Shown: positions 30,228 to 38,754 of the stretch, piece by piece
Layout of the letters: every line of letters begins with the position of its first letter
How positions within the stretch are numbered: the stretch's first letter is position 1
From: Chitinophagaceae bacterium
GTDB lineage: Bacteria; Bacteroidota; Bacteroidia; Cytophagales; Cytophagaceae
Length of the DNA: 64,000 nucleotides
Direction: 5' to 3'
Assembly: GCA_028288405.1 (NCBI GenBank)
Contig: JAQBNS010000052.1
Coordinates: 30,284 to 94,283 of the forward strand
Made by a program: the position numbers and the translations under genes
Notes under the pieces: generated by a model
Databases searched by the model: none
Seen by the model: only the letters and a program-made list of their open reading frames with translations
What the model was told of the DNA's origin: nothing

Positions 30228-31517
30228 ATGAATACTGAAATTGAAGAAAAAATAGATTCGCAAAAATACCTTGAAATGGACCTGCTGCGCTTCACTACCG
30301 CTGGTAGTGTCGACGATGGAAAGAGTACACTCATCGGTCGTTTGCTTTATGATAGCAAAGCTATTTTTGAAGATCAAATGGATGCCATTGAAGAAGTCAG
30401 CAACCGCAAAGGCAAAGGTTATGTGGATCTTTCTCTATTAACGGACGGCTTGCGTGCAGAACGCGAACAAGGTATTACCATTGATGTGGCCTACCGTTAC
30501 TTCGCTACACCAAAAAGAAAATTCATCATCTCCGATACACCCGGTCATATCCAATATACCCGCAACATGGTGACCGGTGCATCCACTGCTAATCTGGCTA
30601 TCATCTTAGTCGATGCTCGCAAGGGAGTGATTGAACAAACTTGTCGCCACAGCTTCATTGCTTCCTTGTTGCAAATCAAACACGTGATCGTTTGTATCAA
30701 CAAAATGGATCTTGTGGATTTCAAACAAGAGGTGTTTGAAAAAATACAACAAGACTACAAAGACTTCGCTTCTAAATTGTCGATACCTGATATTCGTTTC
30801 ATTCCGATCTCTGCCTTGTTGGGAGATAACGTCGTGGACCGTTCGGAGAACATGACCTGGTATGAAGGCAGCACTTTGTTGCATACCCTGGAAAATGTAA
30901 ACATCAGCAGCGATCAGAATTTTGTGGATGCACGTTTCCCTGTACAATATGTGATTCGTCCTCAAAGTGATGAGTTCCATGATTTCAGAGGTTATGCAGG
31001 ACGTATAGAAGGTGGAGTATTCAAACCGGGTGACGAAGTGATTGCACTTCCTTCCGGGTTCTCTTCTAAAATCAAAACCATCGAAACCATCGACGGTCAA
31101 TTGGCAGAGGCTTTCCCTCCCATGTCCGTTACCATTACGTTGGAAACAGAAATTGACATCAGCCGTGGAGACATGCTGGTGAAAGCCAATAACCAACCTC
31201 AAAACAGTCAGGATGTAGAACTGATGATCTGCTGGTTGAACGAAAAGAAATTGGTACCCAACGGCAAGTACGTCATTCGTCATACGACGAAAGAAGCACG
31301 CTGCATTGTAAAAGAGGTACGTTATAAAATGAACATCAACACGCTTCACCGCGTGGAAGACGATACGACGATAGGATTGAACGATATAGGACGTATTCTG
31401 ATTCGCACTACTGCTCCATTGTTCTATGACAGCTATACCAAAAACCGTTTCACCGGCAGCGTCATCTTAATTGATGAATTTACCAATGAGACTGTCGGAG
31501 CCGGTATGATCATCTAA
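30228..31517 (+). CDS. cysN: Sulfate adenylyltransferase subunit 1
   Basis: TAGSVDDGKSTLIGRLLYDSK, DTPGHIQYTRNMVTGAS. Confidence 0.96.
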   Translation: MNTEIEEKIDSQKYLEMDLLRFTTAGSVDDGKSTLIGRLLYDSKAIFEDQMDAIEEVSNRKGKGYVDLSLLTDGLRAEREQGITIDVAYRYFATPKRKFIISDTPGHIQYTRNMVTGASTANLAIILVDARKGVIEQTCRHSFIASLLQIKHVIVCINKMDLVDFKQEVFEKIQQDYKDFASKLSIPDIRFIPISALLGDNVVDRSENMTWYEGSTLLHTLENVNISSDQNFVDARFPVQYVIRPQSDEFHDFRGYAGRIEGGVFKPGDEVIALPSGFSSKIKTIETIDGQLAEAFPPMSVTITLETEIDISRGDMLVKANNQPQNSQDVELMICWLNEKKLVPNGKYVIRHTTKEARCIVKEVRYKMNINTLHRVEDDTTIGLNDIGRILIRTTAPLFYDSYTKNRFTGSVILIDEFTNETVGAGMII

Positions 31518-31545
31518 GTAACAACAGACTTCATCAATAGGATTC

Positions 31546-31579
31546 AGAAGACCATCGAATACGATGGTCTTCTTTTTTT
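31546..31579 (+). terminator. Intrinsic terminator after cysN
   Basis: AGAAGACCATCGaataCGATGGTCTTCTTTTTTT. Confidence 0.85.
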
Positions 31580-31697
31580 GTATCCCGTTAAACTCTTCAC
31601 GTAGACGTTGTCTTAGAGGATGTGGAAAAACAGTGGAAAAGTTTTTCTTTTTACCTCACAAATCGTATATTAATCATAACGACTTAAACTAAAGAGT

Positions 31698-34223
31698 ATG
31701 AGATCTTTATACACTATCCTTTTTTGCCTACTTTTTTCCTTTGTTGGACTGGCACAAAAAGCCCCTTCCGCCAAAAAAATTGAAGCATCGGCTGATGAGC
31801 ATTATAGAATCGACGACTTTCCGAATGCGTTGAGACTCTACCATCAGCTAGACAGCATGCAGCCCAATGTAGGTAAAACCAATTATCGAATCGGTTACTG
31901 CATTTTCAACACGGAGCAAAAAACAAAGTCACTTCCCTACTTTCAAAAAGCAAAGAAAGCAGACTATGACGGTCCGGACATAGATCTTTACCTTGCACGC
32001 TCCCTGCACCTCAACCACCGATTCGATGAAGCCATCGCTGCTTACAAACAATATGCTCCCGATAGTACAAAGAAAAAGAAAGTCGAAGAAGACGAGGAAC
32101 AAAAAACCGCAGGACAACTGGAAATGGAAGACATCAAAGAAGACGTCAACCGCTACATCACCATGTGTGAAACCGGAAAGCAACTCGTCTCTGACTCCTT
32201 GACTTTGGTGATAGAAAACATGGGACCTATAGTCAACTCAAAATATCCTGACTATGTACCCGTTGTATCAGAGGATGAGAGGGAATTGATTTTTACTTCC
32301 CGCAGACCCAATACCACAGGGGGTAAAAAAGATCCGAAAGACAACCATTACTTTGAAGATGTATACATTTCTATCAAAGATACAGTAACCGGTCAATGGA
32401 CCGCACCAAGAGATCTTGGAACGCAGGTGAACTCTCCTGAACACGATGCCAGCGTAGGCCTTTCACCCGATGGGAAAAAACTTTTTATCTACCGTGCAGA
32501 ATTTTCCCGTAAACAATCCGGAGACATTTACCTCAGTACCTTAGGAAGCGATGGCTGGTCAAAACCTAAACGCATGGAAAGCCCGATCAATACCGAGTAT
32601 TGGGAACCCAGTGCTTCCTTGACCAATGATGAAAAAACCATTTTTGTATCCAGCAACAGACCTGGTGGATTCGGAGGAACAGATATTTATGTCATCAAAA
32701 GAAAAGACGACAGTACCTGGGGAGAAGCCATCAACCTTGGACCAAAAGTAAATACAGAGTTTGACGAAGATGCGCCCTACATTCATCCGGATAAAAAAAC
32801 ATTGTTCTTCAGTTCAAGGGGACACAATACCATGGGAGGTTATGACATTTTCACTTCAACCTTAACAAAACTGACTGATACCACAGACGAATGGGCGGCT
32901 CCTATCAATGCCGGGTATCCGATCAATACGGCGGACGATGACATTTATTTCGTTTGGTCTGCCGATGGATCGAAAGGTTATTTCTCTTCCTGGAGAGATG
33001 ACTCCTATGGAGAAAAAGATCTGTACGTCATACGCAAAGCCAATCAGGTATTGTTATTGGGAAATGTCTTCGATGAAGAAACACGCTTGCCTTTGAAGTC
33101 TACCATTACGGTGAAAGACATGGACAAGAACGAACTGATTGGTGTGTTTACAACTGACTCTACCGGTTATTACGAATTGAAATTACCAAACGGTACCAAC
33201 TACTCGATTACCGCAGAGTCTGAAGGTCACCTCTTCCAATCAACCAGCGTACACATCGATCCTAAAATCGCTAGTCAGGAAGTACGCAAAGACATTTATT
33301 TAAAGCCTGTGAAAGAAGGTTTGTCTGTCGTGCTGAACAATATCTTCTTTGATTTTGACAAAGCTACTTTAAGAAGTGAGTCTGATGCTGAGTTGGAAAA
33401 CTTGTATGCTTTCCTGATCAAATATCCTGAATTGAAAGTAGAATTGTCAGGACATACCGATGCCTTCGGCAGCGACCGCTATAACCAAAGACTTTCTGAT
33501 AAAAGAGCCAAAGCAGTCGTAGCCTACCTGATCAAAAAAGGAATGGATAAGAAAAGACTGGTAGCGAAAGGTTATGGAGAAAGCAAACCCATCGAAAGCA
33601 ATGACACAGATGAAGGAAGACAGCTTAACCGCAGAACGGAATTAAAAATTATCGATGATAATTTTAATGTATTGACAACTTACAAAAATACAAGCATCCA
33701 ATATAAAAACGAATTCACCGGAGAAATTACCGCCAGTGGTCGCACCGGTAAAAAACAAAAATTTAAAAAACTACCGAAAGAAGAGTCCATCGGTAATGTC
33801 CCTTCTCAGGACACTCGCACGTCCTTCTATTCCGGTGTAGAATACAGAAGAGGCGATAAATTTTATCTTCCTATTCAACAGCCTAAAACAGAAGCCTTGT
33901 TGAAACCGAAAGTTCACTTCATCGTTCATGTAACGAATAAACTTACCTTATACTCTACACAACGTGTGATGGAAATGGTGGAGATTCTTCAAGCTTATCC
34001 TTCCACGAAAATAAAACTGGTAGCCTATGCAGATTTAAGCGGCTCTTCTTATCTTACCAAAGAAATAGCCGAACAACGGTTGGCAACGGTTCAACAACTA
34101 TTGACACAACAAGGCATTGACGCCGGCAGGTTGTCGACAGAAGTGAAAGGTTTGGAGGGTACAGGTTCAGATCCTGAATCTGACATTCATAATAGAAGAG
34201 TAGAATTTATCACCACAGAGTAA
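31698..34223 (+). CDS. OmpA-family protein with TPR, PD40-like repeats and two OmpA-like C-terminal domains
   Basis: TPR N-terminus; WD40-like repeats (EPSASLTNDEKTIFVSSNRPGGFGGTDIYV); OmpA FFDFDKATLRSESDAEL..GHTDAFGSDRYNQRLSDKRA; second divergent OmpA region to C-terminus. Confidence 0.88.
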   Translation: MRSLYTILFCLLFSFVGLAQKAPSAKKIEASADEHYRIDDFPNALRLYHQLDSMQPNVGKTNYRIGYCIFNTEQKTKSLPYFQKAKKADYDGPDIDLYLARSLHLNHRFDEAIAAYKQYAPDSTKKKKVEEDEEQKTAGQLEMEDIKEDVNRYITMCETGKQLVSDSLTLVIENMGPIVNSKYPDYVPVVSEDERELIFTSRRPNTTGGKKDPKDNHYFEDVYISIKDTVTGQWTAPRDLGTQVNSPEHDASVGLSPDGKKLFIYRAEFSRKQSGDIYLSTLGSDGWSKPKRMESPINTEYWEPSASLTNDEKTIFVSSNRPGGFGGTDIYVIKRKDDSTWGEAINLGPKVNTEFDEDAPYIHPDKKTLFFSSRGHNTMGGYDIFTSTLTKLTDTTDEWAAPINAGYPINTADDDIYFVWSADGSKGYFSSWRDDSYGEKDLYVIRKANQVLLLGNVFDEETRLPLKSTITVKDMDKNELIGVFTTDSTGYYELKLPNGTNYSITAESEGHLFQSTSVHIDPKIASQEVRKDIYLKPVKEGLSVVLNNIFFDFDKATLRSESDAELENLYAFLIKYPELKVELSGHTDAFGSDRYNQRLSDKRAKAVVAYLIKKGMDKKRLVAKGYGESKPIESNDTDEGRQLNRRTELKIIDDNFNVLTTYKNTSIQYKNEFTGEITASGRTGKKQKFKKLPKEESIGNVPSQDTRTSFYSGVEYRRGDKFYLPIQQPKTEALLKPKVHFIVHVTNKLTLYSTQRVMEMVEILQAYPSTKIKLVAYADLSGSSYLTKEIAEQRLATVQQLLTQQGIDAGRLSTEVKGLEGTGSDPESDIHNRRVEFITTE

Positions 34224-34230
34224 TTTATAG

Positions 34231-35034
34231 ATGAAACAATTATTAGTTGCAGTATTACTTGTAGTATGCTTGAGCACGAAAAGCCTTTCGCAAACTTATG
34301 AAGGTTATATTAAGTACTCATTCGCACTTGACATGGGAACAGCCAACAATACGAAGATGGCAGAAGCCAATGCCAAAATGAATACGCCGGAAATGAAGGC
34401 ACAGATGGAAGCCTTGAAAGCAAAAATGAATGATCCGGAATTCAAAAAAATGATGGAATCCAATCCTCAGCTCAAAGCACAAATGGAAGCCATGATGGCG
34501 GCATCGCAAAATAACGGTGGTGCTGTCAGCAACTACCTTCCGAAAGATGCTACGATAGAATTCAAGAATGGCAACAGCCTTTACAAAATGAACGGAGGCA
34601 CAGCAGCTATAACCGGTGATATTCTTTACTTAAAAGACAAAGATCAATCTTACCATATTTTCAGAGAGCGCAAGACTTATAAAGTGGTAAAGAAAGAAGA
34701 AAAAAAGCCAAGCACTGCTACGGTAACCAAAACGGCAGAGACTCAAAAAATATTGGGGCATACTTGTACCAAATACCTTGTCAAAGACGGAGAAGCCACA
34801 TTGAATATTTGGGCGACTACAGAGTTGAAAAGCATGTATGATCAACTAAAAAAAATGTCGGTAAGTAAAGAACGAAATTTATACATGGATCAGGTAGAAG
34901 GTATACCTTTGAAAGTCGAAAGCAGTCGTAAAGAAATTCACTTTACAATGGAAGCCATAGAGTTGAAAGAACAGGCTCAACCTGCAGCAGACTTTGTGAT
35001 TCCCGCAGGATTTACAGAAGAAAAAGCAAAATAA
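34231..35034 (+). CDS. DUF4412-like secreted protein with Met-rich helical insert
   Basis: Signal peptide, TILGHTCTKY-type region (KILGHTCTKYLVKDG), Met-rich MNTPEMKAQMEALKAKMNDPEFKKMMESNPQLKAQMEAMM. Confidence 0.65.
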   Translation: MKQLLVAVLLVVCLSTKSLSQTYEGYIKYSFALDMGTANNTKMAEANAKMNTPEMKAQMEALKAKMNDPEFKKMMESNPQLKAQMEAMMAASQNNGGAVSNYLPKDATIEFKNGNSLYKMNGGTAAITGDILYLKDKDQSYHIFRERKTYKVVKKEEKKPSTATVTKTAETQKILGHTCTKYLVKDGEATLNIWATTELKSMYDQLKKMSVSKERNLYMDQVEGIPLKVESSRKEIHFTMEAIELKEQAQPAADFVIPAGFTEEKAK

Positions 35035-35047
35035 GAACAGCAGCATA

Positions 35048-35668
35048 ATGATCAAAAAATTACTGAGACCGGCTTATTTCATTTATAGAAAAAATCAAGA
35101 ATTCAGACGGTTCAAAAAAGCATTAAAGTCTACTACCGGAGATCTCAAAGTTGTTGTTGGTAGTTCGGACATTTTCGAACCCGGATGGATTCCTTCCGAA
35201 TGGCACTTCCTCAACTTACTCAAAGAACAAGAATGGTTGACTTATTTCAAAGAAGATTCGATCTCCAATATTTTAGCGGAACATGTCTGGGAACACCTCA
35301 CACCGGCAGACGGTCAAGTAGCGGTGCGCACCTGTTATCGTTTCCTGAAAAAAGGTGGCAGATTACGCATCGCAGTACCGGATGGATTTCATCCTGATCC
35401 TGTTTACATCGACAATGTAAAGCCCGGTGGAAAAGGAGCCGGCGCAGACGACCACAAAATTCTATATAACTATAAAATCATGACCGCTATCCTGGAACAA
35501 ACGGGATACAAGGTAGAGCTTGTAGAATACTTTGATGAATCCGGTGTATTCCATCACAATGCCTGGGATGCCAAAGACGGTTACATTCATCGTTCCATGA
35601 AAAACGACAGGCGCAATGCAGATGGCAAACCGAATTATACGAGTTTGATTGTTGACGCTATAAAATGA
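35048..35668 (+). CDS. SAM-dependent methyltransferase-like protein
   Basis: AEHVWEHLTPADGQVAVRTCYRFLKKGGRLRIAVPDGFHPDP. Confidence 0.75.
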   Translation: MIKKLLRPAYFIYRKNQEFRRFKKALKSTTGDLKVVVGSSDIFEPGWIPSEWHFLNLLKEQEWLTYFKEDSISNILAEHVWEHLTPADGQVAVRTCYRFLKKGGRLRIAVPDGFHPDPVYIDNVKPGGKGAGADDHKILYNYKIMTAILEQTGYKVELVEYFDESGVFHHNAWDAKDGYIHRSMKNDRRNADGKPNYTSLIVDAIK

Positions 35669-35675
35669 GAAAACT

Positions 35676-35732
35676 GAGATCTGAAAACAGAAAACTGATT
35701 TTTATGATCTCAATTTTCTGTTTTCAGATCTC
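35676..35732. repeat. Heptamer-array inverted repeat, GAAAACA/GAGATCT family (copy 1)
   Basis: GAGATCT GAAAACA GAAAACT GA ... TCAATTTTCTGTTTTCAGATCTC; 23-bp arms with one mismatch. Confidence 0.8.
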
Positions 35733-35764
35733 TTATTGATAATAACCCGATAGGATTAAAAATA

Positions 35765-35802
35765 AAAAAGGCGTTCGATATAAATCGAAACGCCTCTTTT
35801 TT
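35765..35802. terminator. Terminator hairpin next to tRNA-Arg
   Basis: AAAAAGGCGTTCGATataaATCGAAACGCCTCTTTTTTT. Confidence 0.75.
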
Positions 35803-35804
35803 TG

Positions 35805-35878
35805 TGACCTCGTCAGGATTCAAACCTGAAACCTCTTGAGCCGTAATCAAGTGCTCTATTCAATTGAGCTACGGGGCC
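35805..35878 (-). tRNA. tRNA-Arg(ACG)
   Basis: Reverse complement GGCCCCGTAGCTCAATTGAATAGAGCACTTGATTACGGCTCAAGAGGTTTCAGGTTTGAATCCTGACGAGGTCA; anticodon loop TTACGGC; one acceptor mismatch. Confidence 0.93.
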
Positions 35879-35922
35879 AAATCCCTTAGGAATGGTGCAA
35901 AGATAGTATTTTCGTTTAATAA

Positions 35923-36975
35923 TTAAAACCCTTTCATCATTTTTGAATTGGCGGCCTGCTTAATCAGCACTTTCAAGCTGGTTTTTACAATGGCTCCCAT
36001 GTTTGTACAAGTCAAAAAATCAGGGTCTTTGTAATATTTAGCAAGCTCTTTTTTCAATAATTCCACATTTTCCGGAGGGGCAATATTATCTTTCATAACG
36101 GCATCTCCCAGCTCTTTTATCCGGTATCGGGCAGCTCTCAGACGAGTTGCCATCATGGAACGTTCTTCCTTTTGGTACTGACGTACACTTTCCGGCGACA
36201 ATACTTCGCTGCAAATATCCACTATCGGCCGGTTTGAATCAAAATACTGTGGCATGTACACAAACTTTCTGCCGTCATATGATTGCTGGTCAAAGTCTAT
36301 GGCTCTGATCCGATAATGTACTTCTTCAAAATCAGGTGTCACCTCTACCACAAAATTGGACGAGTGCATGTCACCCAATAAACGAACAAAAGAACGTTCA
36401 TTGAATTTCACGAACTCTTTCGCCAATCTTCGTTTGTTGATGGTGCCGGAGTTGAGGTACGTCTTCATAAACATATCACCCGGAATACCGATGATGTGTT
36501 CCTCAATCAGTGTGTCTCCATCGACAATATAACTGATGCTGTTGGGAGACAAAATATGTTCCAGCTCTAAACCATATACCCTGGAGGCATCGGCACGCTT
36601 GATGTAGAAGTAGTCAAAGTTATCGTTGAGTTTGTTGACGATGCGCACACGGTAAGGCTTACTGTTTCCGTATACACACAAATCAATACGATCGATGTAC
36701 AAATCTTCCATAACAGACAAGTCACCATCCGTTTTCAAAATCGAATAGGTCTTCTTGAGGTTATTGTAAACGGTAAACATATCGTCCTGGGAATAGTAAA
36801 CTGTTTCCCATAACGTATCCCGATCGTTTTCATCACGCAAAGAAACAGAATGCTGATGACGCACCAGGTCAAAATAAGAAATCGGCATTTTACGTTCGCG
36901 ATCATAGCCAAACAAATACTTTCGCAAGTACTTGCTGATGCCATAATGTTGCTTTTTCTTGCTGATGCGTATCAT
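35923..36975 (-). CDS. Uncharacterised protein with protein-kinase-like catalytic motifs
   Basis: LLGDMHSSNFVVEV ... RIRAIDFDQQSYDG resembles HxDxxxxN/DFD of kinase-like phosphotransferases. Confidence 0.55.
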   Translation of the reverse strand: MIRISKKKQHYGISKYLRKYLFGYDRERKMPISYFDLVRHQHSVSLRDENDRDTLWETVYYSQDDMFTVYNNLKKTYSILKTDGDLSVMEDLYIDRIDLCVYGNSKPYRVRIVNKLNDNFDYFYIKRADASRVYGLELEHILSPNSISYIVDGDTLIEEHIIGIPGDMFMKTYLNSGTINKRRLAKEFVKFNERSFVRLLGDMHSSNFVVEVTPDFEEVHYRIRAIDFDQQSYDGRKFVYMPQYFDSNRPIVDICSEVLSPESVRQYQKEERSMMATRLRAARYRIKELGDAVMKDNIAPPENVELLKKELAKYYKDPDFLTCTNMGAIVKTSLKVLIKQAANSKMMKGF

Positions 36976-37023
36976 AGGAAGAGATAATAGTATAAATTTA
37001 TCAATTATTCATTTACATACAGC

Positions 37024-37890
37024 ATGTCGGTCATAACCTTTATTATAAATCCTACTTCAGGAACGGGCAAAAGCAAGAGCATACCTGCTTTGATTCACTC
37101 TTATTTCCCTACGACCGGTCATACCTATCGCATACGTTTTACAGAGTATGCAGGACATGCTAAAATGATTGTCAATGAAGAGATTGCCAACGGGACACGT
37201 GTCATCGTTGCAGTAGGCGGAGATGGCACCGTAAACGAAGTCGCGTCCGGTTTGCTACACAGTCAGGCAGCCCTAGGCATCGTACCTACAGGTTCAGGCA
37301 ATGGATTGGCCCGTCATCTTAAAATTCCAATGAATGCAGCCAAAGCACTGAAAGTAATAGCCGATAACTATGTCATTACAATAGATTCCGGTGAGGTCAA
37401 TGGAAAACCTTTTTTCTGTACATCGGGCATAGGCTTTGATGCTACGGTAGCCGAGCGTTTCGCCACCATCAAAGGACGTGGCTTCATCAATTACATCAAA
37501 GCCTGCCTCAATGAATACAAAACCTTCCGACCTGAAACGATAACAGACAACGAGGGAACAACTTACAAAGGATTTTTATTGACCGTTTGCAATGCCAATC
37601 AATACGGCAACAATGCTTTCATTTGTCCAACCGCTTCCCTAAGCGACGGTAAGCTTGACCTGGTGCAGGTTCCAACGATTCCTGTTTACAAACTGTTTTC
37701 TTTCCTCATTCAATTGATGAATCAAACACTGGATCAAAATAAATCCTGTACGAGAAAATCATTTTCTGAGCTTATTTTAAAAAGGAAAATTGCCGGCCCT
37801 TTACACATCGATGGAGATCCGGTGGCCCATGCGGCTGAACTTTCCTTCCGATGCGTTCCTAAAAGTTTAAATGTGTTGGCACCGCTCTAA
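37024..37890 (+). CDS. Diacylglycerol kinase family lipid kinase
   Basis: FIINPTSGTGKS, VAVGGDGTVNEVASGL, GIVPTGSGNGLARHL. Confidence 0.93.
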   Translation: MSVITFIINPTSGTGKSKSIPALIHSYFPTTGHTYRIRFTEYAGHAKMIVNEEIANGTRVIVAVGGDGTVNEVASGLLHSQAALGIVPTGSGNGLARHLKIPMNAAKALKVIADNYVITIDSGEVNGKPFFCTSGIGFDATVAERFATIKGRGFINYIKACLNEYKTFRPETITDNEGTTYKGFLLTVCNANQYGNNAFICPTASLSDGKLDLVQVPTIPVYKLFSFLIQLMNQTLDQNKSCTRKSFSELILKRKIAGPLHIDGDPVAHAAELSFRCVPKSLNVLAPL

Positions 37891-37971
37891 TTCAGGATAT
37901 AGAATGCGTTATTTGCTTTGAGTAGTTAAAGAGAATAAAAATTACAGATAAGTGCATGGCAGCAATGATCT

Positions 37972-38120
37972 TGGGCGTGTCCCTTCGGGTCGGGTGAGCT
38001 AACGCTCGCAATCTTCGCACTCTCGTGCTCGATTGTGCTACAAGTCCTCGCTCGGATCAATCTAAGTTGGTTAACTATCATCTCTGCTCGCTGTGGGCTT
38101 TCCGCTACTATCCCTCACGC
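37972..38120. repeat. Dispersed intergenic repeat, copy 2
   Basis: Same block structure as 23779-23893 with an extra ~30-40 nt internal segment. Confidence 0.8.
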
Positions 38121-38754
38121 AATTCATAGATCCTTTTCTCATATCCCATAAGCTAAACCTTGCAGAAATAGTTACGTTATACTTTTTAGGCATATAGCCA
38201 AACCGATATACCGCTTCATTGGAAGACATGCTTTTCCATCTGGGTTTATTTTTAAACCTGTTTATAGCATAAACCTCAATTATTCTAAAAATAGCATTCA
38301 CATTACATCCATTTAAATTCAAATAATAACACTCTATAAAGAAATTGCATTGATTTTTAATGAGATTATTAGAGATCACTAAACTCATTAGGAGCAAATA
38401 CATAAAAAGCGGCAGAAAATAATTAAAAAAAAATAAAAATAATTTCGCTTCCTTATTAAGGCTTTTACATTCAAAAAATACTAAAAACAGCCTTTTAACA
38501 AGTGTTGTTTAAAAGTAAACTTCCCAAAAAAATACGGTTCAAAGATTCATTTAAGTATCCGTAAAGTTTTCTAAGCGTACGTCTATTACTTTTTATGAGT
38601 ATGGAATAATATAATTTTAGAATGGAGACCTTTACCCCAAAGCATACGTATACCGTTCATTACCTTTGTGCTACGACTTGTATTTAGAATTAGAACTCCT
38701 TTATTTGTACAAAAAACAATAAAACAATACACCAAACCTAGCTATCAAAACCGT

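Noticed and set aside
30606-31349. 247-aa minus-strand ORF antisense to cysN
   Set aside because: Shadow ORF over a highly conserved GTPase gene.
38071-38403. 110-aa minus-strand ORF
   Set aside because: Its C-terminus (MNCVRDSSGKPTASRDDS) is just the translated dispersed repeat and the rest is low-information AT-rich sequence; probably spurious.
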